Shown piece by piece: positions 45,883 through 54,843 of a DNA stretch of 64,000 bases. Each line of letters begins with the position of its first letter. Positions within the stretch are counted from its first letter, which is position 1. The position numbers and the translations under genes are program-made. Source of the DNA: Flavobacteriaceae bacterium UBA3339 (lineage in GTDB: Bacteria > Bacteroidota > Bacteroidia > Flavobacteriales > Flavobacteriaceae); assembly GCA_002360925.1 (NCBI GenBank), contig DERN01000011.1:370235-434234 (forward strand). The letters are read 5' to 3'. Under the pieces are notes generated by a model. That model did not search any database. It saw only the letters and a program-made list of their open reading frames with translations, and was not told the DNA's origin.

Positions 45883-47784
45883 TTACAACGTTTCTTTTAA
45901 CCAACGGAAAAATTCTCCTTGCCAAACTTGTGCGTTTTGCGGTTGCAATACCCAATGATTTTCATCTGGTAAATAAAGAAAACGACTTTTTAAACCTCTT
46001 AACTGAGCTGCTTGAAAAGCTTCTTGCCCTTGACCAATTGGAACGCGATAATCTTTTCCGCCGTGAATAACCAATAAAGGTGTATCCCATTTTGCAACAT
46101 TATTTATCGGATTGAATTCAGTATATGCTTTTTGAGCATCTTTGTTTTCTTTATCCCAATAAGCGCCTCCTGTATCAAAATTTGGGAAGAAAACTTCTTC
46201 TGTTGTTCCGTACATCGATTCTAAATTGAAAACTCCACAATGTGCAATAAATGTTTTGAAGCGTTTTTCGTGAATTCCAGCTAAATAATAAACCGAATAT
46301 CCTCCATAACTTGCTCCTACCGCTCCTAAACGTTCTTTATCGACATATTTTTCTTTCGAAACCTCATCTATTGCCGATAAATAATCTTTCATTGGCTGTC
46401 CTGCCCAATCTTTCGAAATCGCTTCGTTCCACTCAACTCCAAATCCAGGTAAACCTCTACGATTCGGCGCTACAATTACATATCCTTCTGCTGCCATTAA
46501 TTGGAAATTCCAGCGGAATGAATAGAAAGGCGAAACAATCGATTGTGGACCTCCTTGACAATATAATAAAGTTGGATATTTTTTATTTGGATCGAAATTT
46601 GGAGGCAAAATAACCCAAACCAGCATTTTCTTTCCATCTGTTGTGGTTACATAACGTTTTTCAACTTTACTTTTCGAAATTTTACTGTAAGCTACATCGT
46701 TTACATGCGTAACCTGATTCCAAGTTTTCTTTTTAAGATCGTATGAATAAACTTCGCTTGCTGTATTAAAATCGGTACGAGTTACAAAAACCTGATCTTT
46801 TACAATTCCTACAATTCCGCTTACGTCAAAAACACCTTTTGTTAATTGTTTTACCTGAACTGCAATTCTTGTTGCACCTGGAAAATTAACTTCAAATAAC
46901 TGCATTGTTCCATCAATCGGAGCAATAAAATAGACTTTTTTCCCATCAGCACTCCAAACAAAACTATCAACTGTTCCGTCCCAAGCAGCAGTTAAATTAA
47001 TATCGACTCCTTTATGACGTACAATAATGTCATTTTTATCCGCTTCGTAACCATCGCGTTTCATTTGCAACCATGTTAAATCACCATTCGGAGAAAAACT
47101 CGGTTTTGTATCGTAACCTTTATTACTTTCGGTTAAATTTTTGGTTGTTTTAGCTTCAATATCGTATTCGTACAAATCGGTATTGGTGCTTAAAGCATAT
47201 TCTGTTCCGAATTTCTTTTTAGAAACATAAATCACTTTTTTACTATCTGGCGACCAAACGTAATCTTCATCTCCACCAAAAGGCATTTGAGGCGAATAAT
47301 AAGGTTCTCCTTTTAATAAATCCGTTTTTTCCTTTGTTTCATTATGGGTTAACATTACGTGATTAAAAGTTCCGTCGTTCCAAGTATCCCAATGACGATA
47401 ATCTAATCCATCAAAAACATATGCATTCGATTCGGTCATTCCTTCGTAATAATCTTTCCCTAAAACCTTATTGATTTTTACAACTTCGTGCGATAAAGTG
47501 TATTTTCCGTCAGGCGAAAGATTTTTATCTTTAACCAATCCTTCTGCATTTTCGATTTCTTTAATGCGTTTTCCATCAACCGAAACCTGAAAAGTTTTAT
47601 AATCGATCGTATTTTTAGAAACATTCGGGGTTCCTACTTTATAAATAAGGTAATTACCTTTTTCTGTAATTCCAACAGGATTCACACGTCCTAATTGCCA
47701 AAGTAATTCTTTAGTCATTACATTGTCTTGTGCTATGGCTTGCAATCCCACAACCGACAAAGTTGCCAACAAAATTCGCTTCAT
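45883..47784 (-). CDS. S9-family prolyl oligopeptidase-like peptidase
   Basis: 633 residues with a signal peptide (MKRILLATLSVVGLQAIAQ). An N-terminal beta-propeller (about 30-380) carries repeated SPDGKY, SPDSKKV and SADGKKV blades. The C-terminal alpha/beta hydrolase shows the nucleophile in GASYGGYS (near residue 495), Asp in HGGKDYRVP and His in PDENHWVL. It probably trims peptides in the periplasm, as DPP-like and acylaminoacyl peptidases of Bacteroidota do. Single gene. Confidence 0.93.
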   Translation of the reverse strand: MKRILLATLSVVGLQAIAQDNVMTKELLWQLGRVNPVGITEKGNYLIYKVGTPNVSKNTIDYKTFQVSVDGKRIKEIENAEGLVKDKNLSPDGKYTLSHEVVKINKVLGKDYYEGMTESNAYVFDGLDYRHWDTWNDGTFNHVMLTHNETKEKTDLLKGEPYYSPQMPFGGDEDYVWSPDSKKVIYVSKKKFGTEYALSTNTDLYEYDIEAKTTKNLTESNKGYDTKPSFSPNGDLTWLQMKRDGYEADKNDIIVRHKGVDINLTAAWDGTVDSFVWSADGKKVYFIAPIDGTMQLFEVNFPGATRIAVQVKQLTKGVFDVSGIVGIVKDQVFVTRTDFNTASEVYSYDLKKKTWNQVTHVNDVAYSKISKSKVEKRYVTTTDGKKMLVWVILPPNFDPNKKYPTLLYCQGGPQSIVSPFYSFRWNFQLMAAEGYVIVAPNRRGLPGFGVEWNEAISKDWAGQPMKDYLSAIDEVSKEKYVDKERLGAVGASYGGYSVYYLAGIHEKRFKTFIAHCGVFNLESMYGTTEEVFFPNFDTGGAYWDKENKDAQKAYTEFNPINNVAKWDTPLLVIHGGKDYRVPIGQGQEAFQAAQLRGLKSRFLYLPDENHWVLQPQNAQVWQGEFFRWLKETL

Positions 47785-47932
47785 TTTTTACTAATTTTTA
47801 GTTGTGGCTAAAATTACGAAAATATAAATGATAAAAATTCCTTAAAGTTTTGATTTCTGCTTTTTCAACACCGAAAAAGTGAAAAAATATAGTTAATTTC
47901 ACGCTCGAAAAAATACTACTCAATTTAATTAC

Positions 47933-48613
47933 ATGGAAGATTTTAACTGGGGCGATTTAATCAATCCTGAATTCTACATAAATTTAGAAATTGCAGGACA
48001 CAAAATTGGTTTATACGTTGTTTTGTTCATCGTTTTTGCCGAGACAGGACTTTTAGCTGGTTTTTTCCTTCCGGGTGACAGTTTATTATTCTTATCGGGA
48101 ATTTACAGCGATGCTCTTATGAGTGAATTGGTTGTGATAGAAAACGACTTTTTAAACGTTTGGGCTTTAGCTTCGTTGGTTGCTTTTGCCGGAATTGTCG
48201 GAAATTTATTCGGATATTGGTTTGGTTCTAAAAGTGGAAATTACTTGTATCAGAAAGAAGACGGTTTCCTTTTTAAAAAGAAATATTTGTTTGAATCGAA
48301 AGCGTTTTTCGAAAAACACGGTGGAAGAGCCATTATCTTTGCTCGTTTTTTACCTGTAGTTCGAACATTTACTCCGATTATTGCAGGAATTGCTAATATG
48401 GAATTTAAAAAATTCATGCTTTACAACATCATCAGTTCTATTGCGTGGGCATATTCCTTAATCTTTGCTGGGCATTATCTGTATCGCATTTTGTTAGACA
48501 AATATAATTTTGATCTTACACATTATATCGAACACATCATCATCATTATTATCGTCATCACAACAGTGCCGTTTATAGTGAAGCTGATTAAAAATAAAAC
48601 CGCAAAAAAATAA
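47933..48613 (+). CDS. DedA-family membrane protein
   Basis: 226 residues with four to five membrane segments. Family motifs are FAETGLLAGFFLPGDSLLF, GYWFGSKSGNYLY, and the re-entrant FFEKHGGRAIIFARFLPVVR followed by PIIAGIANM. DedA proteins help flip undecaprenyl phosphate or phospholipids and maintain membrane homeostasis. mtgA follows 31 nt later behind a terminator hairpin; both genes relate to the lipid carrier and wall synthesis, perhaps by coincidence. Confidence 0.94.
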   Translation: MEDFNWGDLINPEFYINLEIAGHKIGLYVVLFIVFAETGLLAGFFLPGDSLLFLSGIYSDALMSELVVIENDFLNVWALASLVAFAGIVGNLFGYWFGSKSGNYLYQKEDGFLFKKKYLFESKAFFEKHGGRAIIFARFLPVVRTFTPIIAGIANMEFKKFMLYNIISSIAWAYSLIFAGHYLYRILLDKYNFDLTHYIEHIIIIIIVITTVPFIVKLIKNKTAKK

Positions 48614-48643
48614 AAAAGGGAGTATCTTTACATCCCTTTTTTT
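48612..48643 (+). terminator. terminator with embedded -7 box between dedA and mtgA
   Basis: AAAAAAGGGA / TCCCTTTTTTT with an 11-nt loop that contains TATCTTTA (48623-48630), a plausible -7 box for mtgA. The U-tract ends one base before the first mtgA ATG. Confidence 0.68.
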
Positions 48644-48644
48644 A

Positions 48645-49340
48645 ATGGTTATGATTAAGAAAATATTTCGATTTTTAGTAAAGCTTTTCTTGTACTTTTT
48701 AGGAATAAGTATAGGATTGGTTATTCTGTTTAAATTTGTTCCGGTTCCTGTTACTCCACTTATGTTTATTCGTTCTTTTGAACAAATTTCGAGCGGAGAA
48801 AAATTGGTTTGGAAGCACGATTGGGTTTCGATCGACGAAATGAGTATTCATATTCAAAAAGCGGTTATTGCAAGCGAAGACGGAAAATTCACTTCGCACA
48901 ACGGATTTGATGTAAAAGCTATTGAAAAAGCTTATGAGAACAATCAGAAAGGAAAACGAATTAAAGGCGGAAGTACCATTACACAACAAACTGCTAAAAA
49001 CGTTTTTTTATGGCCTGGCAGAAGTTATCTGCGAAAAGGATTAGAAGCTTATTTTACCGTTTTAATTGAAATTGTTTGGGGAAAAGAACGAATTATGGAA
49101 GTTTATTTAAATTCGATCGAAATGGGAAATGGCATTTACGGAATCGAAGCCGCTTCGCAACATTGGTTTAAGAAAAGTGCAAAAAACCTTACCAAGAAAG
49201 AAGCTGCCGCAATTGCCGCAATTTTGCCAAATCCTCGAAAGTTTAAAGCTACCAATAGTTCGCGCTATATAGAACGCAGAAAAAACAATATTCACGGACA
49301 AATGAGATTGTACAACAAACCTGATTATAAAAAATCTTAA
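48645..49340 (+). CDS. mtgA: monofunctional peptidoglycan glycosyltransferase
   Basis: 231 residues (229 if the ATG at 48651 is used, which keeps a normal distance from the likely transcription start). One N-terminal membrane helix (about 10-30) precedes the GT51 domain. Motifs: IASEDGKFTSHNGFD with the catalytic Glu, KGGSTITQQTAKNVFLWPGR, WGKERIMEVYLNSIEMGNGIYG and AAAIAAILPNP. It polymerises lipid II into glycan strands and has no transpeptidase domain. Confidence 0.95.
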   Translation: MVMIKKIFRFLVKLFLYFLGISIGLVILFKFVPVPVTPLMFIRSFEQISSGEKLVWKHDWVSIDEMSIHIQKAVIASEDGKFTSHNGFDVKAIEKAYENNQKGKRIKGGSTITQQTAKNVFLWPGRSYLRKGLEAYFTVLIEIVWGKERIMEVYLNSIEMGNGIYGIEAASQHWFKKSAKNLTKKEAAAIAAILPNPRKFKATNSSRYIERRKNNIHGQMRLYNKPDYKKS

Positions 49341-49398
49341 AAAGTTATCTTTTTTCATTTTTTTAGTATATTTACTTAAAATTAAATTCTAATTTATT

Positions 49399-49854
49399 AT
49401 GAAAAAGAACATTTTATTGATTGCGATTTCTGCAGGTTTATTATCGGTTACAGCATGCAAAAAAGAAACGACTATTACAACAGAAACAACCGATACCGAT
49501 ACTACTACCGTTGTAGTTGACGAAGAAGTGAAAGTAGATCCGGCTGTTCAAGCGAAGGTTGATGAAGCGAAAGCTAAATACGACAAAGCAGAAGCTGACG
49601 TGCAGGAAGCTATTAAAAAAGGAGATAAAAAAGCCGAAGAAGCAGCTATTAAAGTTAGAGACGACGCTAAAACAGCTTGGGAAAACGTAAAATCGGGTGT
49701 AGATAAAGCCGCAGCTGATGTTAAAGAAGGTTTAAACAAAGCTGCTGATAAAGTTGAAGAAGGAGCTGATAAAGTAGGCGACAAAGCTAAAGAAGTTGGA
49801 AAAGACATCGAAGATGGATACAACAAAACTTTAGATAAAATGAAAACAAAGTAA
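49399..49854 (+). CDS. lipoprotein with amphipathic repeat helices
   Basis: 151 residues. The signal ends GLLSVTAC with the acylated Cys20, followed by a Thr/Asp-rich stretch. The rest is low-complexity helix rich in Lys, Ala, Asp and Glu, with 11-residue-type periodicity (KVEEGADKVGDKAKEVGKD), like LEA or YtxH-type stress proteins. It may stabilise the envelope under stress, but that is a guess from composition. A -7 box TATATTTA lies at 49367-49374 and a terminator follows. Confidence 0.75.
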   Translation: MKKNILLIAISAGLLSVTACKKETTITTETTDTDTTTVVVDEEVKVDPAVQAKVDEAKAKYDKAEADVQEAIKKGDKKAEEAAIKVRDDAKTAWENVKSGVDKAAADVKEGLNKAADKVEEGADKVGDKAKEVGKDIEDGYNKTLDKMKTK

Positions 49855-49864
49855 TTTCTTATAA

Positions 49865-49892
49865 CAAACCCCGCAATCGCGGGGTTTTCTTT
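49865..49892 (+). terminator. terminator after the repeat lipoprotein gene
   Basis: AACCCCGC-AATC-GCGGGGTT, then a T-rich tail. Confidence 0.88.
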
Positions 49893-49897
49893 TTATA

Positions 49898-50680
49898 TTA
49901 ATTCCCTTTAAAATCAGCTTTGCGCTTTTCTAAGAAAGCGGTTGTTCCTTCTTTAAAATCTTCGGTTCCGAAACAAAAACCAAAACGATCAATTTCCACA
50001 TCGAAACCATTTATTCCGTCTGTGAAATTAGCGTTTACTGCTTTTATTGCTTGCGAAATCGCCATTGGTGAATTTTTAGCGATTTTAGAAGCTAATTCAT
50101 TCGCTTTTTCCAACAATTCAGACTGAGCTACCACATGATTTACCAAACCATAATTTAAAGCAGTTTGCGCATCAATCATTTGCGCAGTCATAATCATTTC
50201 GTTTGCGCGTCCTTTTCCAACTAACTGCGGTAAACGTTGCGTTCCGCCATAACCAGGAATAACTCCTAAAGTTACTTCCGGCAATCCCATTTTGGCATTA
50301 TCAGAAGCTAAACGAATATGCGAAGCCATTGCCAACTCTAATCCTCCGCCTAAAGCAAAACCATTAACTGCTGCAATAACAGGAGTTCCTAAATTCTGAA
50401 CAAAATCAAATAAAACTTCTTGTCCTTTACGAGCTAACTCAGCTCCTTGGGAAACATCAAAACTTGCAAATTCCGAAATATCAGCTCCGGCAACAAATGC
50501 TTTTTCTCCAGAACCTGTAATAATAATCGCACGAACTTCCAAATCTTCATTACAAGCTTTAAAAGCTTCGTGTAATTCTTGAATCGTAGCTTTATTTAGC
50601 GCATTTAATTTTGTAGGACGGTTAATCGTAATTGTTGCAACCGTATTGCTTTTTTCAACTAAAATGTTTTCAAATGACAT
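49898..50680 (-). CDS. enoyl-CoA hydratase/isomerase family protein
   Basis: 260 residues from the ATG at 50680 (a second in-frame ATG two codons earlier is equally possible). Crotonase-fold features: ITINRPTKLNALN, the oxyanion-hole segments FVAGADISEF and NGFALGGGLELAMASHIRLA, and PEVTLGVIPGYGGTQRLPQLVG with the catalytic glutamate. It likely hydrates 2-enoyl-CoA in fatty acid or crotonyl-CoA metabolism. It follows the histidine kinase gene by 11 nt (5 nt if the earlier ATG is used), on the same strand as hemJ. Confidence 0.93.
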   Translation of the reverse strand: MSFENILVEKSNTVATITINRPTKLNALNKATIQELHEAFKACNEDLEVRAIIITGSGEKAFVAGADISEFASFDVSQGAELARKGQEVLFDFVQNLGTPVIAAVNGFALGGGLELAMASHIRLASDNAKMGLPEVTLGVIPGYGGTQRLPQLVGKGRANEMIMTAQMIDAQTALNYGLVNHVVAQSELLEKANELASKIAKNSPMAISQAIKAVNANFTDGINGFDVEIDRFGFCFGTEDFKEGTTAFLEKRKADFKGN

Positions 50681-50691
50681 ATTCATCGTAT

Positions 50692-52164
50692 TTAATTAGT
50701 AATTGGTAATCGTACATAAAAAGTGGTTCCTTTTTCTAAAACCGTTTTAAATTGAATAGAACCTCCGTAACCTTCAATCATGTTTTTTATCATAGCAAGC
50801 CCTAAGCCCATTCCGCTCGTTTTAGTCGTAAATTTAGGTTCGAAAATCTTGTTTTGAATTTCTTCGGGAATACCGGAACCATTGTCGGAAATCGTAATTA
50901 AAACTTCTTCGTTTATTTGTTCAACTTTAACCAACACATGCGGAAAAGCTTTATAATCGGGAATTGCCTGAATGGCATTTTTTACCAAATTGGTGATAAT
51001 CCGAATGATTTGCGACTGATCAAAGGTAGCAATGATTTCGTCTTTGTTGGATTGAAACTCGATAAAATCTTCATTAAAGATTTCTAACGCCAACTGTACC
51101 ACTTTTACAACATTTAAAGTCGTGTTTTCTTGCGCCGGCATGGAAGCAAAGTTCGAAAAAGCCGAAGCAACCGCCGTCATTGTATCGATTTGCTGAACCA
51201 ACGTATCGCAAAAATCTTTCATTTTCTCGTTGATTTTTGGATCTTCAGGATTAAATCTTCTTTCAAAACTTTGAACGGTTAAACGCATTGGCGTTAACGG
51301 ATTTTTTATTTCGTGCGCTACTTGTTTTGCCATTTCGCGCCACGCCATTTCGCGTTGATTTTGTGCTAATTTATTCGCCGAATCTTCTAATTTATCAACC
51401 ATTTCGTTATACGAATTAATCAACGTTTGAATTTCGTACGAAGCATCTTTGATCTTTATTTTTTCGTTTATTTGATTGATATTCGTTTTCTGAATTCGTT
51501 CGCTTAAAAGATTGATTGTTTTAGTAATATAACTAGACAGAATATAAGCCAACAAAATCGCCAGAATGAACATAAAAATATAAATCTGTCCGAATCGAAT
51601 CAAGAAACTATCAACTTGCTGATCGTAAAAGGAAGTTTCTTCAGCATAAGGCATACTTACAATTCCAAGCGGCTTAAACTGATTATCTTTAATGTAATTG
51701 TATGCCGAACGATATGTTTCGCCATCAATTATCCGAAGATCTACAAAGCGTTTTGCCGCAGTTGATTCGATCATTCGTAAAATATTCGGCGAAATTTCAT
51801 CATTTTCAATCTTATTCACAATAAAACTTCCTTTAGACGAAACCAAAAGATTTCCTTCTAAATCGTACAAATTGATTTGAATATTGTGAATAGTCGAAAG
51901 TTCAAAGATTTTCTCTTTAAATATTAAGGAAAGATTTTCGGTTGTTACAGGAATATCCGTTGTTTGAAGAACAAAATTCATATGTTCTAAAACCGAATTT
52001 TCTTTTCGAACTAAACGATCTTGATGATAATTCCGTGCTTCTCTCTTAAACTGATAAATCGTGACCATTGCCATTAAAACCGACGAAACGATGGTAAGAA
52101 AAATCATAGACATGAAAATTCTTAATCGTAACGAAGTGCGTGTAATGCTAAATGGTCGTGCCAT
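50692..52164 (-). CDS. NtrY-like sensor histidine kinase
   Basis: 490 residues. A first membrane helix (about 16-38), a periplasmic sensor of about 150 residues (NIQINLYDLEGNLLVSSKG is Cache/PAS-like), a second helix (about 195-215) and a HAMP-like linker. The phosphoacceptor is in KQVAHEIKNPLTPMRL (His near 285), and the ATPase has NLVKNAIQAIP, DNGSGIPEE and GMGLGLAMIKNMIEGYGG. NtrY-type enzymes normally pair with NtrX regulators, but no response regulator gene is adjacent. It follows hemJ by three nt, so it is probably cotranscribed with it. Confidence 0.92.
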   Translation of the reverse strand: MARPFSITRTSLRLRIFMSMIFLTIVSSVLMAMVTIYQFKREARNYHQDRLVRKENSVLEHMNFVLQTTDIPVTTENLSLIFKEKIFELSTIHNIQINLYDLEGNLLVSSKGSFIVNKIENDEISPNILRMIESTAAKRFVDLRIIDGETYRSAYNYIKDNQFKPLGIVSMPYAEETSFYDQQVDSFLIRFGQIYIFMFILAILLAYILSSYITKTINLLSERIQKTNINQINEKIKIKDASYEIQTLINSYNEMVDKLEDSANKLAQNQREMAWREMAKQVAHEIKNPLTPMRLTVQSFERRFNPEDPKINEKMKDFCDTLVQQIDTMTAVASAFSNFASMPAQENTTLNVVKVVQLALEIFNEDFIEFQSNKDEIIATFDQSQIIRIITNLVKNAIQAIPDYKAFPHVLVKVEQINEEVLITISDNGSGIPEEIQNKIFEPKFTTKTSGMGLGLAMIKNMIEGYGGSIQFKTVLEKGTTFYVRLPITN

Positions 52165-52167
52165 AAG

Positions 52168-52707
52168 TTACTTTTGTTTGTTTTGGCGGACTTTTTTGTA
52201 ATATTTATAACCAATCATAAGCAGCATAAATAAAGCGATAAGTCCTACTACGCCAAATATCCAGTTTAATGCGTTTTTTAAAATTACTAAAAAAACCACA
52301 GAAAACAGGATTATGGTTGCGCCTTCGTTCCAAATTCTGAAAAAGGAACCTTTTTTTTGCAAAGCTCCGGCTTCGATTTGCTTTACAAACTGATGACATC
52401 TAAAATGATACAACCACAAAAACACGACAAAAAGTAATTTTACGTGCATCCAAGGCATTTTTAATAATGCCGGATTTTCTACCAACATCCAAACTCCGAA
52501 AATGGTTGCTAAAATAGCAGCCGGATACGTAATAATAAACCACAACCTATTGGTCATGATTTGATATTGTTTGGATAAAATTTCTTTTTCTACCTCAGGT
52601 TTTTCTTGTGCTTCGGCATAATACACAAAAAGCCGAACAATATAAAAAAGTCCGGCAAACCAACATACTACGAAAATAATATGTAATGCTTTTAAATATA
52701 AATACAT
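52168..52707 (-). CDS. hemJ: HemJ-type protoporphyrinogen oxidase (CopD-like)
   Basis: 179 residues with four to five membrane helices. HemJ features are the N-terminal LKALHIIFVVCWFAGLFYIVR with a conserved His, MTNRLWFIITYPAAI and WMHVKLLFVVFLWLYH. Automated pipelines often call this CopD, but the context favours HemJ: ferrochelatase lies directly upstream on the same strand. HemJ oxidises protoporphyrinogen IX to protoporphyrin IX, the substrate of HemH. No other protoporphyrinogen oxidase gene is in the window. Confidence 0.82.
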   Translation of the reverse strand: MYLYLKALHIIFVVCWFAGLFYIVRLFVYYAEAQEKPEVEKEILSKQYQIMTNRLWFIITYPAAILATIFGVWMLVENPALLKMPWMHVKLLFVVFLWLYHFRCHQFVKQIEAGALQKKGSFFRIWNEGATIILFSVVFLVILKNALNWIFGVVGLIALFMLLMIGYKYYKKVRQNKQK

Positions 52708-52775
52708 ATCTTATTTTTTGTATTTGTTGTTCTATTTACAAAAAAACTACTCTATTCTGAATAACAAATTACGTT

Positions 52776-52843
52776 TGTCATTTCGAATAAAATGAGAAAT
52801 CTTAAAAAAGCTTTCTTAGATTCCTCCTGTTGTCGGAATGACA
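52776..52843. repeat. REP-like palindromic element, single copy
   Basis: Begins TGTCATTTCGAA and ends TCGGAATGACA, with inverted ends and a GAGAAATCTT core. It is the same family as the array at 62055-62406. It lies between hemH and hemJ. Confidence 0.72.
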
Positions 52844-52870
52844 TTTTATAGTAGAACAACAAACATTATT

Positions 52871-53899
52871 TTAATTTTTAGACCAATCTTTAATCCAATT
52901 TGCCATTACATCCATCCATTGATCATCATCATTTAAACACGGAATCATTTTAAATTCTTCGCCTCCGTTTTCTTTAAAATCTTTTCCGGCTTCCATTTCA
53001 ATTTCCTCTAATGTTTCAATGCAATCTGCAACAAATGCAGGAGTTAAAACAGCTAATTTTTTAATTCCGTTTTTTGCTAATTCCGTTACTTTATCGGCTG
53101 TAAACGGCTGTAACCATTTATCAATTCCCAAACGAGATTGGAATGTTAAGGTATATTGATCTTCCGAAATACCTAATTGTTCAATTACTTGTCTAGTTGT
53201 TTCGAAACAATGTGTTCGGTAACAAAATTCGGCTTCGGGAGTTCCGGGTTTACAACAATAAGCACCTTCTACGATTTTAACCGATTTGTGCTTTCCAGTT
53301 TTATCGGTTTTACGAATATGACGTTCGGGAACACCGTGATACGAAAACAAAATATGATCGTAATTAAAACCTTCTAAACCTTGTTTTGTAACATTTGCCA
53401 ACGATTTAATATAATCGGGTTTGTTGTAAAACGCAGGGAATTTAGTCAGTTTTATTTGAGGAAATTTTTCTTTTACTAAACGATCAGCTAAAACTTCGAT
53501 TGTTTCGGTCGTTGCCATGGCATATTGTGGATACAAAGGAAACAACAAAACTTCGGTTACGCCTTGATTTGCCAATTCTTTTAAACCTGATTCGATCGAA
53601 GGATTTCCGTAACGCATTGCCAAAGCAACCGGAATTTCTAAGCGTTCCTGAACTTTTTTCTGTGTACGTTTTGAGATTACCAATAAAGGCGAACCTTCGT
53701 CCCACCAGATTTTTTTATAAGCTTCAGCCGATTTTGCCGGACGTTTGCGAAGTATTATCCCTCTTACCACAAATGCTCTTAATAGATAAGGAAGATCGAT
53801 TACGCGCTCATCCATCAAAAACTGATCTAAATATGGTTTTACAGCTTCTGGTGTTGGCGCTTCGGGCGATCCAAGGTTTACTAACAATACTCCTTTCAT
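52871..53899 (-). CDS. hemH: ferrochelatase
   Basis: 342 residues, the bacterial length. It inserts Fe2+ into protoporphyrin IX. Family motifs are LLVNLGSPEAPTPEAV, PLYPQYAMATTETIEVL, the catalytic histidine in ILFSYHGVPERHIRK, and the conserved glutamate region ETLEEIEMEAG. Four cysteines (YCCKPGTPEAEFCYRTHC) could bind an iron-sulfur cluster, as in some ferrochelatases, but that is not proven. The REP element and hemJ follow on the same strand. Confidence 0.95.
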   Translation of the reverse strand: MKGVLLVNLGSPEAPTPEAVKPYLDQFLMDERVIDLPYLLRAFVVRGIILRKRPAKSAEAYKKIWWDEGSPLLVISKRTQKKVQERLEIPVALAMRYGNPSIESGLKELANQGVTEVLLFPLYPQYAMATTETIEVLADRLVKEKFPQIKLTKFPAFYNKPDYIKSLANVTKQGLEGFNYDHILFSYHGVPERHIRKTDKTGKHKSVKIVEGAYCCKPGTPEAEFCYRTHCFETTRQVIEQLGISEDQYTLTFQSRLGIDKWLQPFTADKVTELAKNGIKKLAVLTPAFVADCIETLEEIEMEAGKDFKENGGEEFKMIPCLNDDDQWMDVMANWIKDWSKN

Positions 53900-54000
53900 C
53901 GTTTTAGTTTTAGTTTTTGCAAAGATAAAGCTTTTGATTTACACATTAAACAATTAACGATTTACAATTGACCAATTCGAAAGCTAAAAGACTACTTTCA

Positions 54001-54058
54001 ATTTCAAAATTGTGTTTAAGTGCAACGAATAGTTTATATTTTGATGGATATTTGTTTT
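54001..54058 (+). repeat. direct repeat copy 1: decayed promoter
   Basis: 58 bp that match 55403-55459 at about 55 positions (two substitutions, one inserted T). The inserted T breaks the -7 box (TATATTTTG instead of TATATTTG). It lies 1.4 kb upstream of the intact copy, which drives the AraC gene. Confidence 0.8.
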
Positions 54059-54171
54059 AGTCCATTTTTAAGTCAAAAGAAATCTAAAAAATTCAAACTT
54101 TATTAATCCACTAATTTATTAAGATATTTTTTCATATATTTATATTCAAATAATTTAAAAACATATTAAAT

Positions 54172-54828
54172 ATGAAAAAAATTCTATTATTATCGAGTTT
54201 AGTTTTTATATTTTCTTGTTCAGACGAAAACGTAATTAACGGTATTGATGAAAACTCAAGCAATACCACCAATGTAAGCGCTAAAACTGTTAGCGATTTT
54301 GATGAGTTATTTTACCAACACATTAATTCTTCTGTATATCTTGAATTAGATAGTAAAATTAATTTGTACACAGCTAAAATGAGATTCACGGAGAATAGTG
54401 AAAATATTAATACGGAAGAAAAAATGATTTCTTGGATTTTAGCTAATTTGGATACAACAAATTTTTCTTCAACAGAGGAAGCTATATCTGAATGGAAAGA
54501 AATCGAGAATATTTCAAAAATTGTTTTTGAAACGAATGCTGACTTTTACAAAGAAGTTACACATAATAAAGGTAGATTTTCGGAACTTTTATTACATGAA
54601 AACATGAAATATTACACAACAAATTCAACTTGTAAAGATAATTTAAATGCTTGTAATTCTTCTGCTGTCGATCAATACTCAGGTGCTATGGAAGGAGCTT
54701 TTGAAGCTTATTTAGACGGTCATATAAGTGGAGAATCTGCCTCTAAAGCAATGGATAACGCAAGAATAATTTATTCGATAAATCTTGATTTATGTCGAAT
54801 GGAATATGATTCATGTATTTTAGGATAA
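54172..54828 (+). CDS. hypothetical lipoprotein, accessory gene
   Basis: 218 residues. The lipobox VFIFSC gives acylated Cys16, then an Asn/Ser-rich linker. The body has KMISWILANLDTTNFSSTEEAI, a motif shared with the next protein (W, then FSSxEEA). The C-terminal part has several Cys (TCKDNLNACNSS; LCRMEYDSC) that may form disulfides. No known family recognised. It lies within the segment bracketed by the duplicated promoter. Probably exported; function unknown. Confidence 0.75.
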   Translation: MKKILLLSSLVFIFSCSDENVINGIDENSSNTTNVSAKTVSDFDELFYQHINSSVYLELDSKINLYTAKMRFTENSENINTEEKMISWILANLDTTNFSSTEEAISEWKEIENISKIVFETNADFYKEVTHNKGRFSELLLHENMKYYTTNSTCKDNLNACNSSAVDQYSGAMEGAFEAYLDGHISGESASKAMDNARIIYSINLDLCRMEYDSCILG

Positions 54829-54843
54829 TTTAAAAAGAAAAAT

